Source of the DNA: CAVTWH01 sp963850915
Lineage (GTDB): Bacteria > Actinomycetota > Actinomycetes > Mycobacteriales > Micromonosporaceae
DNA: 64,000 nucleotides
Assembly: GCA_963850915.1 (NCBI GenBank)
Contig: CAWKND010000004.1
Span: 930,001 to 994,000, forward strand
Direction: 5' to 3'
Positions 57,309 through 63,877 of this stretch are shown here, in pieces. Position 1 is the stretch's first letter, and each line of letters starts with the position of its first letter. The translations under genes were made by a program, and so were the position numbers. The notes below the pieces were generated by a model, which had not been told where the DNA came from, did not search any database, and saw only the letters and a list, made by a program, of their open reading frames with translations.

Positions 57309-58741
57309 TGGCGGTCAGGCGGGTCGCGGTGGTCGGCGGCGGGATCGCCGGACTCAGCGCGGCGCTGCGGCTGCGTGACCGGCTCGGCGACACCGCCGAC
57401 ATCCTGCTGCTCGAGCAGGCCGCCCGGCCCGGTGGCAAGCTGCGGACCGGTTCCCTTGCCGGGCAACAGGTCGAGCTGGGGGCGGAGACTTTCCTGATGC
57501 GCGATCCGGAAGGCGCGCCGAGTGCGGCGGTGCGCCTGGTGGAGCGCCTCGGGCTGTCCGGTGCGTTGGTTCACCCGGCGGGGGTACCCGCGGCGATAGC
57601 CGCCGACGGCCACTTGCTGCCGTTGCCCGGCGGAACCCTGATGGGGGTACCGGCAGCCGCCGGCCCGGTCGGCTCGGTGGCCGTGGCGGAGTCGAAGGAC
57701 GTCGACTCCGGTGCGCCACTGCTCGGCCCCGACGCGGACGTGGCGGTCGGCGCCCTTGTCCGGCAACGCTTCGGTGACGCGGTGGTGGACCGGCTGGTCG
57801 ATCCGCTACTCGGTGGCGTCTACGCCGGCCGCGCGGACGGTCTCTCGCTCGCGGTCACCATCCCGGCGCTGGCCCGGGCCGCCCGTACCGAGCACACGCT
57901 CAGCGCAGCCGTCCGTACCGCGCAGGCGGCGCGCGGAACCGTTGCGGGGCCGGTGTTCGGCTCGATCGAGGGCGGGCTGTCCCGACTCGTCGACGCGCTG
58001 CTCGGCGAACTCGGCGCTGCGGCCCCACGGGCCGGGGTGAGCGTGCTGGCCGGTACGACCGTGCGCGACGTCCAGCGGACGGCGACCGGCTGGCGGCTGG
58101 TCACCGGCCCGACCACGGAGCCGGTCCTGGTCGAGGTGGACGCGGTGGTACTCGCGGTACCCGGCCGGCCGGCGGCGCGCCTGCTGCGGGAGAGCTGCCC
58201 GGCGGCCTCGGCCGAGATCGGGGTACTGGACTACGCCAGCGTCGGGCTGATCAGCCTGGCGCTACCGGAAACGGTGCTGCCCAAGCTCTCCGGCTTCCTG
58301 GTACCGGCGACCGAGGGGCGGCTGGTGAAGGCGATGACCAACTTCACCACCAAGTGGGGCCGGGACGGCGAGCCCGTTACCCTGCTGCGCGCCTCGGTCG
58401 GGCGGTACGGGGACGAGGCGGCGTTGCAGCGGGCCGATCACGAGCTGGCCGCTGCGGTACACGCGGAATTGGCTCTGTTGTTGGGAACCGACCTGCCCGC
58501 GCCGGTGGAGTTCCGGGTGACCCGGTGGGGTGGCGGGCTTCCGCAGTACGGTCCGGGGCATCTGGCGCGGGTGGCGCGGGCCCGGGCGGCCGTGCCGGCG
58601 AGCCTCGCGCTGGCCGGCGCGGGGTACGACGGAGTCGGCATCCCGGCCTGCGTAGGCTCGGGGGAGGCGGCTGCCGAGCAGGTGATCGCCGCACTGGCCT
58701 TGGCACCATCGGGCGCGGCAACGCTGGAGGGACAGGAATGA
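57308..58741 (+). CDS. hemY: Coproporphyrinogen III oxidase (HemY/CgoX type)
   Basis: A 477-residue FAD-dependent oxidase. The dinucleotide-binding motif V-V-G-G-G-I-A-G-L-S-A-A-L is at about residues 7-19. It also has G-G-K-L-R-T and a C-terminal FAD segment L-A-G-A-G-Y-D-G-V-G-I-P-A-C. In actinobacteria this enzyme converts coproporphyrinogen III to coproporphyrin III; older names call it protoporphyrinogen oxidase. The chdC gene next to it and the absence of a hemN-like gene here support the coproporphyrin route. ATG 57308 overlaps the hemE stop by one base. Confidence 0.9.
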   Translation: MAVRRVAVVGGGIAGLSAALRLRDRLGDTADILLLEQAARPGGKLRTGSLAGQQVELGAETFLMRDPEGAPSAAVRLVERLGLSGALVHPAGVPAAIAADGHLLPLPGGTLMGVPAAAGPVGSVAVAESKDVDSGAPLLGPDADVAVGALVRQRFGDAVVDRLVDPLLGGVYAGRADGLSLAVTIPALARAARTEHTLSAAVRTAQAARGTVAGPVFGSIEGGLSRLVDALLGELGAAAPRAGVSVLAGTTVRDVQRTATGWRLVTGPTTEPVLVEVDAVVLAVPGRPAARLLRESCPAASAEIGVLDYASVGLISLALPETVLPKLSGFLVPATEGRLVKAMTNFTTKWGRDGEPVTLLRASVGRYGDEAALQRADHELAAAVHAELALLLGTDLPAPVEFRVTRWGGGLPQYGPGHLARVARARAAVPASLALAGAGYDGVGIPACVGSGEAAAEQVIAALALAPSGAATLEGQE

Positions 58742-59547
58742 GCGACACCGAGTCAGCGGGCGCAGCGGGTTCCGCAGCAGCGGAGTCCGCGGCAACCGCG
58801 GAGTCCGCGACAGCGGCGGAGTCCGCGACAGCGGCGGAGTCCGCGGCGGCGGAGCAGTCCAACGCGGCGCGGATCCGGGAGCTGAACGCGAGCATCCGGT
58901 ACACGATGTGGTCGGTGTTCCGGGCGCAGACGCCGCTGCCGGCGCTGCGCGAGTCGCTCGCCGACGAGGTCGACGCACTCGTGGAACAGTTGGCGGGTAA
59001 GGATGTCGTGGTGCGCGGCACCTACGACGTGTCCGGGCTGCGGGCCGATGCCGACCTGCTGATCTGGTGGCACGCCGGCACCGCCGAGGCACTGCAGGAG
59101 GCGTACTCGCTGTTCCGGCGAACCGCGCTGGGCCGGCACCTGGCCCCGGTGTGGTCGCAGATGGCGCTGCACCGGCCGGCCGAGTTCAACAAGAGTCACC
59201 TGCCGGCTTTCCTGGCTGGCGAGGAGGCGCGCGCCTACGTCTGCGTGTACCCCTTCGTCCGCTCGTACGAGTGGTACCTGCTCCCCGACGAGGAGCGCCG
59301 GGACCTGTTGCGCGAGCACGGCCAGCTGGCCCGCGGGTACCCGGATGTACGCGCCAACACGGTGGCCGCCTTCGCCCTCGGCGACTACGAGTGGATGCTC
59401 GCCTTCGAGGCCGACGAGCTGCACCGCATCGTCGACCTGATGCGTGACCTGCGCGCCTCCGGCGCCCGCCGGCACGTACGCGAAGAGGTCCCGTTCTACA
59501 CCGGCCGCCGCCGCTCGCTTACGGAGCTGGTCGCCGCCCTCCCGTAG
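58738..59547 (+). CDS. chdC: Coproheme decarboxylase (HemQ/ChdC)
   Basis: A 269-residue member of the chlorite-dismutase-like family. It makes heme b from coproheme with peroxide in the last step of the coproporphyrin route. The core starts about residue 42 (A-A-R-I-R-E-L-N-A-S-I-R-Y-T-M-W-S-V-F). Later segments are D-L-L-I-W-W-H-A, F-N-K-S-H-L-P-A-F-L and Y-V-C-V-Y-P-F-V-R-S-Y-E-W-Y; the last holds the catalytic Tyr, and the heme-ligand His should lie near the C-terminal third. The N-terminal 40 residues are a repetitive A-E-S/A-T-A extension encoded by 18-bp repeats and not part of the fold. ATG 58738 overlaps the hemY stop (ATGA). Confidence 0.9.
   Translation: MSDTESAGAAGSAAAESAATAESATAAESATAAESAAAEQSNAARIRELNASIRYTMWSVFRAQTPLPALRESLADEVDALVEQLAGKDVVVRGTYDVSGLRADADLLIWWHAGTAEALQEAYSLFRRTALGRHLAPVWSQMALHRPAEFNKSHLPAFLAGEEARAYVCVYPFVRSYEWYLLPDEERRDLLREHGQLARGYPDVRANTVAAFALGDYEWMLAFEADELHRIVDLMRDLRASGARRHVREEVPFYTGRRRSLTELVAALP
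58783..58854 (+). repeat. 18-bp in-frame repeats in the chdC 5' end
   Basis: Units 58801-58818 and 58819-58836 are identical; partial units flank them. They encode an Ala/Glu/Ser-rich tail. Confidence 0.9.
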
Positions 59548-59602
59548 CCGCCGCCCTCCCGGGCCCTCCTGCGGCCGTCCCGGGGCCCTCCCTGAGTTGG
59601 GA

Positions 59603-59658
59603 GATCTTGGAGTTGGAGCTGTTATTCGTTGCTGGATAACAGCTCCAACTCCAAGATC
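59603..59658. repeat. Intergenic palindromic element, copy 2 (perfect)
   Basis: Arms 59603-59625 and 59636-59658 pair over 23 bp without mismatch around a 10-base loop. It lies between converging chdC and GNAT genes and overlaps the GNAT stop codon. Its right arm is identical to that of copy 1 at 15465-15487. Confidence 0.9.
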
Positions 59659-60166
59659 ACCTGGCGGGTGGCGGTTGGTGGCGGGCCATCGGGGTGTGCG
59701 GGATGCCGTCTTCGACGAATTCCGGGCCGGCCGGGGCGAAGCCGTAGCGGGTGTAGAAGGCGACCAGGTGGGACTGGGCGTCGAGTACGCACGGGCGGTC
59801 GCCGACGAGGCGCAGCGCCTCGGTCATCAACCGGCCGGCAGCGCCGGAGCCACGCGCCTTGGCCGCGACACACACCCGACCGATCCGGGCGCCGCCGTCG
59901 GACTCGGTGAGGATCCGCAGGTACCCCTGGACCTCCGCGCTGCGCTGTGCCTCCGTGCCGCGCTGTGGCTCCGTGCCGCGCTGTGCCGCCGCGCTGTCCC
60001 GAGTCGGCAGCCAGACGTGCAGGGTGCCGGGTTCGGTGTCCCGCCCGTCCAACTCGGGGTAGGCGCACTCCTGCTCGACCACGAACACGTCGGTACGCAG
60101 CCGCAGCAGCGCGTACAGCGTCGCCGCGTCCAACTCGGCGAACGCCGCCACGCACAGCTCACCCAC
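59657..60166 (-). CDS. GNAT-family (ElaA-like) acetyltransferase with an inserted repeat
   Basis: A 169-residue protein. The ElaA-type start L-Y-A-L-L-R-L-R-T-D-V-F-V-V-E-Q-E-C-A-Y-P-E-L-D-G-R-D is clear. The acetyl-CoA loop appears as A-A-K-A-R-G-S-G-A-A-G-R-L-M, then A-Q-S-H-L-V-A-F-Y-T-R-Y-G-F. Between the strands, about residues 58-80, an Arg/Glu/Gln-rich insert (Q-R-G-T-E repeats) comes from an 18-bp array. Substrate unknown. GTG 60166 has TACGAT 6 bases upstream, another leaderless candidate. The stop codon lies in the palindromic element. Confidence 0.82.
   Translation of the reverse strand: MGELCVAAFAELDAATLYALLRLRTDVFVVEQECAYPELDGRDTEPGTLHVWLPTRDSAAAQRGTEPQRGTEAQRSAEVQGYLRILTESDGGARIGRVCVAAKARGSGAAGRLMTEALRLVGDRPCVLDAQSHLVAFYTRYGFAPAGPEFVEDGIPHTPMARHQPPPAR
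59942..59999 (-). repeat. 18-bp repeats inside the GNAT gene
   Basis: Units 59942-59959 and 59960-59977 differ at one base; shortened units follow. All keep the reading frame. Confidence 0.85.
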
Positions 60167-60172
60167 CGGCCG

Positions 60173-60178
60173 ATCGTA
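60173..60178 (-). promoter_or_regulatory. Candidate -10 box (TACGAT) for the GNAT gene
   Basis: Six bases before GTG 60166 on the minus strand. Confidence 0.4.
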
Positions 60179-60221
60179 GCCACCACCCGTCCCGGCCGGC
60201 GCGGATCACCAGGTTGGCGGC

Positions 60222-60536
60222 CTAGCCGGCGTCCTGGGGAGGTACGTCGATCAGTGGCCACTCGCTCGGCAGGATCTTGGTAACCAGGTCCCGTCGGCTG
60301 GTGACCAGGTAGGTCGTCGGGGAGCTGGCTGCTTCCAGGACCGCGTGGCTCAGGTGGAGGCTGCCGAGCGATTTCGCGAAGCCGCCCAGGAACTGGCAGT
60401 CGCTTGCTTCGATCCCGGGGACGCTGATGTTGGGCAACGCGGCCAGCAGTTCCAGGTAGGTCACTTCGGTGCTGTTGCCACGGCGATGCGCCTCAGCCAG
60501 ACAGAGCGCTGGAACTGCTACCCGCCACCCGATCAC
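60222..60536 (-). pseudogene. N-terminally truncated PIN-domain gene
   Basis: The 104 visible residues keep V-P-A-L-C-L-A-E-A-H-R-R, the helix-rich middle and Y-L-V-T-S-R-R-D-L, close to the second half of the VapC-like toxin at 7482 (I-P-A-L-C-L-G-E-A, L-V-T-H-D). The first PIN strand with its metal-binding Asp is missing. The frame begins only 26 bases after the pirin stop, so no room is left for it. No antitoxin is adjacent. It is probably a dead toxin-antitoxin remnant; if translated from GTG 60536 it should be inactive. Confidence 0.65.
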
Positions 60537-60561
60537 CGGCGCCGGTTCGGCGTGCCGGTGG

Positions 60562-61527
60562 TCAGCGGGTGTTGCCGTGCCGGTCGCGGGGCTTCAGTCG
60601 GGTGGCCGGCATTTCGGGCGCTGGCAACGGATCCCCGTCGTACCCGTGCACCACCCCGAACCGTTCGCTTCCGGCCGCCCACTCCGTCCGGGCCGCCACA
60701 ATCTCCTCGTGGCTACGGGCCACGAAGTTCCACCACATCACCAACTCCTCCTCGAACGGCTCGCCGCCGAGCAGGAAGACCCGCGCAGTTCCTTGCGGTA
60801 CAACGGAAAGCGTTGACCGGCCGGTACCCAGGTAGAGCAGTGCGCCGGGCGCCAGGTCGGTACCCGCAACCGTGGCCGAGCCGTCGGTGACCAGGATCGC
60901 GTACTCGTACCCCGGCTCCAGCGGCAGTTCGGCCGGCCCGGAGACGGCCAGATCGGCGCCCACCAACGGAGTGTGTACCCGCGCCGGTGAACTCACCCCG
61001 CCCAGCGCCCCGACCACCACGGTGCCCTCGACTCCGGAAGCGTTGAAGCGCGGCAGCTCCGCGTGGTGTTCGAAGCGCGCCGCCCCGTCCCGGTCTCCGG
61101 CCGGCAGCGCCACCCACAGCTGCAGCCCGTGCAGCAGTGGCGGATGCGGGCTCGGCGACTCCTCCGCGTGGGCGATGCCGAGGCCGGAGGTCATCAGGTT
61201 CAGCTGTCCCGGCCGGATCGACTGGGTGTTGCCGAGGCTGTCGCGGTGCAGTACCTCGCCGGCCAGTAGCCAGGTGACCGTCTGCAGGCCGATGTGCGGG
61301 TGCGGCGGTACCCGCATGCCGGGCAGGTTGACCACCGAGTCCGGGCCGAAGTGGTCGAGAAAGCACCACGCGCCAACCATCCGACGGGCCCGGTCCGGCA
61401 GCAGCCGGCGTACCACCGAGTACCGGCCGAGCGCCACTTCCCGCCCGGCCACCAACTGCGCGACCGGCCCGGCGCCCGGATCACTCTCGCAAAGCGTCTC
61501 AGCCGGCGCCGTCTCCAGATTGCTCAC
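60562..61527 (-). CDS. Pirin-family protein
   Basis: A 321-residue bicupin protein. The pirin signature is F-L-D-H-F-G-P followed by P-P-H-P-H-I-G-L-Q-T-V-T, then E-E-S (metal-binding His/Glu) in the N-terminal cupin (about residues 57-125). The C-terminal half keeps W-W-N-F-V-A-R near 267-273. Bacterial pirins are Fe-binding; some have quercetinase-like dioxygenase activity. GTG 61527 overlaps the HxlR gene end by 29 bases, so the two are co-transcribed. A truncated PIN gene follows. Confidence 0.9.
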   Translation of the reverse strand: MSNLETAPAETLCESDPGAGPVAQLVAGREVALGRYSVVRRLLPDRARRMVGAWCFLDHFGPDSVVNLPGMRVPPHPHIGLQTVTWLLAGEVLHRDSLGNTQSIRPGQLNLMTSGLGIAHAEESPSPHPPLLHGLQLWVALPAGDRDGAARFEHHAELPRFNASGVEGTVVVGALGGVSSPARVHTPLVGADLAVSGPAELPLEPGYEYAILVTDGSATVAGTDLAPGALLYLGTGRSTLSVVPQGTARVFLLGGEPFEEELVMWWNFVARSHEEIVAARTEWAAGSERFGVVHGYDGDPLPAPEMPATRLKPRDRHGNTR

Positions 61528-62200
61528 CGCTCGAGCCTACGGCGCCCGCCGAGACGGGTGTCCCGCTGGCTGCGCGAAGGAGCCGGCGTACCGCTGGCCG
61601 GTCGCCATCGATCGCGACCTTTCCGCTTGCGATGGCGGCGTTGAGAGCGGCCGGCTTCGCCAACAGATCGTTGAGTGTCAGGGGGTCGGTACGCAGGCTG
61701 GCGTCCGGGCTCGTCGGCTCACCCGGCTCGACGCTCAGCCGGCCGGCCGAGGTGCGCAGCGTCCACACCGTGTCGTCCAACTCGACCCGGTAGACGGTCG
61801 GTGGCGCCTGCCGATCTGGGCGCGCGCAGCCGCGCAGGTACAGCAGGATGGAGGTGGGGCTGAGCGTGGCCGGGTCGGGCGGGCGGGGTACCCGGGAACC
61901 CCAGTCGCCGAGCGCGAACAGGATGGGCTCCAACTCCCGGCCCCACCCGGTCAACTCGTAGACCCGGGAGGCGGCCGGCGGTGGCAGGGTCCGGCGCCGC
62001 ACGACGCCCCGGCTCGCCAGCTCACGCAGCCGGTCGGCGACCAGATTCGAGCTGGCGCCGGCGAGGGCGCACCGCAGGTCGGAGAAGCGCTGCGGGCCGA
62101 GCAGCAGTTCGCGCACCACGAGCAGCGCCCAGCGTTCGCCGACCACGTCGAGCGCACGGGCAATCGGGCAGGCGTCCCCATAGGTACGGCTGGTTGGCAT
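61499..62200 (-). CDS. HxlR-family winged-helix regulator with C-terminal extension
   Basis: A 233-residue regulator. The HxlR domain (about 5-100) starts C-P-I-A-R-A-L-D-V-V-G-E-R-W-A-L-L-V-V-R-E-L-L-L-G-P-Q-R-F-S-D-L, with the usual N-terminal Cys (C11) that in several family members senses thiol stress or electrophiles. The rest (about 120-215) looks like an SCP2-type lipid-binding domain. ATG 62200 has GGAGG 6 bases upstream. It is divergent from a VOC gene, with overlapping promoters, the typical layout of an autoregulator controlling its neighbour. Confidence 0.85.
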   Translation of the reverse strand: MPTSRTYGDACPIARALDVVGERWALLVVRELLLGPQRFSDLRCALAGASSNLVADRLRELASRGVVRRRTLPPPAASRVYELTGWGRELEPILFALGDWGSRVPRPPDPATLSPTSILLYLRGCARPDRQAPPTVYRVELDDTVWTLRTSAGRLSVEPGEPTSPDASLRTDPLTLNDLLAKPAALNAAIASGKVAIDGDRPAVRRLLRAASGTPVSAGAVGSSGEQSGDGAG

Positions 62201-62227
62201 GCCGATCCTCCGCTCGTCTTGGTACAA

Positions 62228-62271
62228 ATTAAAGACTGATAAGTTGTTTTTTGCAACCGACCGCCTAGAGT
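62228..62271. promoter_or_regulatory. Overlapping divergent promoters with an AT-rich palindrome
   Basis: Minus strand (HxlR): -35 TTGCAA (62256-62251) and -10 TTTAAT (62233-62228), 17 bases apart. Plus strand (VOC): -35 TTGTTT (62244-62249) and -10 TAGAGT (62266-62271), 16 bases apart. GTTG and CAAC pair around 7 bases at 62243-62257. This AT-rich patch is unusual here, and one bound regulator could block both genes. Confidence 0.6.
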
Positions 62272-62294
62272 GGTGGAAGGAGAGGGGAGCGACC

Positions 62295-62678
62295 ATGGCA
62301 CAGCCAGTCGTGCATTTCGAGATCATCGGAGCCGATCCGGAGGCGCTGCGCGGTTACTACGGCGAGCTGTTCGGATGGGAGTTCGAGGTCGGCGGCCCGG
62401 TGGCGGTACCCGTCTCGCAGCCTGGCAACTACGGCTTCGCAGCGCCCGGCGTGGCCGCCGGTGCCGGAATCCCGGGCGGTGTCGGCGGTGGCCCGGGCTA
62501 CCCGCCGCACACCGTCTTCTACGTGGGAGTACCCGACGTGGAAGCCGCCCTGCGCAAGGCGGAGAGCCTCGGCGGTACCCGCCGGATGGGTCCCGATCGG
62601 GCGCCCGACCGCGACCTGGTGGTCGCCCACTTCACCGACCCGGAAGGCAACCTCATCGGGCTTGCCGGCCCGGCTTAG
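62295..62678 (+). CDS. VOC-family protein divergent from HxlR
   Basis: A 127-residue single VOC fold: M-A-Q-P-V-V-H-F-E-I-I-G-A-D-P-E-A-L-R-G-Y-Y-G-E-L-F-G-W-E-F, then V-F-Y-V-G-V-P-D-V-E-A-A-L-R-K-A-E-S-L-G-G, then A-H-F-T-D-P-E-G-N-L-I-G-L. H7 and the E of P-E-G-N are candidate metal or substrate ligands. ATG 62295 has GGAGAGGGGAG just upstream. It is probably repressed by the HxlR protein and may detoxify the compound that it senses. The substrate is unknown. Confidence 0.82.
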   Translation: MAQPVVHFEIIGADPEALRGYYGELFGWEFEVGGPVAVPVSQPGNYGFAAPGVAAGAGIPGGVGGGPGYPPHTVFYVGVPDVEAALRKAESLGGTRRMGPDRAPDRDLVVAHFTDPEGNLIGLAGPA

Positions 62679-62745
62679 CACGCGCCTGCCGCGCAAAAGG
62701 GCCGCGGGCGTTGGCGCCGCGGCGATTGCCGGGCATGCTGGAACG

Positions 62746-63141
62746 GTGCTCCCCGTCGAACTCGGTCGCCAGCTCCGCGAGGCAGGCCTGCGCTGGAAAC
62801 CCGTGCGTGGTGACCGTTTCGTGGTCCCGGACCGGGAGATGGACGACGAGATCTTCGTCCTCAGCGACATGACCATCGAGGTGCACGCGCTGCCGGAGGG
62901 TACGGTCATCGGCTTCAACGGCACCGTCGAGTGGGCACTGGACGATGTCGATATCACCGAGGCCGTCTGGCTGCCGCGCGAGGATCAGTTGCGGTCGCTG
63001 CTCGGTGCGGGCTTCGAGCGGCTCGAGGCCGTCAACGGGGGGTACCGGGTGGTGTGCCGTCGTGGCTCCTTCGAGGCGCCGCTCGTCGAGGAGGCCTACG
63101 CGCTCGCGCTGCTGGACCTGGTACGCGCCGCCAACTCCTGA
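62746..63141 (+). CDS. Conserved hypothetical protein (sometimes labelled 'pilus assembly CpaE', probably wrongly)
   Basis: A 131-residue soluble protein. It starts V-L-P-V-E-L-G-R-Q-L-R-E-A-G-L-R-W-K-P-V-R-G-D-R-F-V-V-P-D. It then has F-V-L-S-D-M-T-I-E-V-H and G-F-N-G-T-V-E-W-A-L-D. I have seen this family in actinobacteria with the CpaE label, which the sequence does not justify: there is no P-loop. GTG 62746 follows a CATGCT box by 6 bases; no Shine-Dalgarno sequence is visible. Function unknown. Confidence 0.72.
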   Translation: MLPVELGRQLREAGLRWKPVRGDRFVVPDREMDDEIFVLSDMTIEVHALPEGTVIGFNGTVEWALDDVDITEAVWLPREDQLRSLLGAGFERLEAVNGGYRVVCRRGSFEAPLVEEAYALALLDLVRAANS

Positions 63142-63196
63142 CCCGTCAACTCCTGACCGGGGCACATATTCGCGGGCGGGCAACCCTTGTGCCGCC

Positions 63197-63202
63197 TACG
63201 AT
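63197..63202 (+). promoter_or_regulatory. Candidate -10 box (TACGAT) for the DUF4180-like gene
   Basis: Seven bases before ATG 63210, with no Shine-Dalgarno sequence. Confidence 0.45.
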
Positions 63203-63209
63203 CGCGGCC

Positions 63210-63590
63210 ATGGGTACCGACACGCTCGTCCACCTGCACGGCCAGCCGGTCTGGCTGTGCGCTGCCGAAGGCCTGCCACTCGCCGACGAGCAGGCTGCGC
63301 TGGACGTGATCGGTGCGGCGCTGGGTACCGATGCCAGTTGGGTCGCCGTCCCCGTGACCCGGCTGACCCCGGACTTCTTCGTGCTGCGTACCCGGCTGGC
63401 CGGCGAGATCGTGCAGAAGTTCGCCAACTACCGGCTCAACCTCGCCGTCCTCGGCGACCTCAGCGCTGCCCTCGAGGCGAGTACCGCCCTGCGCGACTTC
63501 GTCCGGGAAGCCAACCGTGGCCGGCAACTCTGGCTCCTGCCGTCCCTGGATGACTTCGCGGCTCGCCTGAACCCGATGAATCCAGCGTAG
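63210..63590 (+). CDS. DUF4180-like protein
   Basis: A 126-residue protein with the family's conserved core: A-L-D-V-I-G-A-A-L-G-T-D-A-S-W-V-A-V-P-V-T-R-L, then F-F-V-L-R-T-R-L-A-G-E-I-V-Q-K-F-A-N-Y-R-L, then A-S-T-A-L-R-D-F-V-R-E-A-N-R-G-R-Q-L-W. The domain's function is not known. The start is supported by the -10 box at 63197. It stands 68 bases after the previous gene and has its own promoter candidate. Confidence 0.8.
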   Translation: MGTDTLVHLHGQPVWLCAAEGLPLADEQAALDVIGAALGTDASWVAVPVTRLTPDFFVLRTRLAGEIVQKFANYRLNLAVLGDLSAALEASTALRDFVREANRGRQLWLLPSLDDFAARLNPMNPA

Positions 63591-63683
63591 CCACGCTGTC
63601 AGCAGAGCATCCGCGGCCTGAACCCGCGCCAGGTTCGATACCATCACTGTTGTGTTTTTGGCGTTTGTGAGGCACTGGGTGCC

Positions 63684-63791
63684 ATGGCGGACGACAGGGT
63701 GGAGTCAGTCAGCGGCCTGCTGACTACAGGTCAGGCGGCGCGCCTGCTCGGCGTCTCCCGTCAGCACGTCGTCGACCTGTGTAAGGGATGA
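63684..63791 (+). pseudogene. Truncated helix-turn-helix (excisionase/antitoxin-type) gene
   Basis: A 35-residue frame, M-A-D-D-R-V-E-S-V-S then L-L-T-T-G-Q-A-A-R-L-L-G-V-S-R-Q-H-V-V-D-L-C-K-G and a stop. The second half is the start of a MerR/excisionase-type helix-turn-helix found in antitoxins of PIN-domain pairs. Full-length members continue with about 40-60 more residues, so the gene is cut off after the recognition helix. It sits 3.1 kb from the truncated PIN gene; whether they were once a pair is unknown. Confidence 0.55.
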
Positions 63792-63877
63792 GGTTCGCAC
63801 CGAGGAAGACTCTCCGGTGCGCGGCCCGGAAGCAGGACATGGTCCGCATCGGTGTCGTCTCATCATGTCCATCGCGG

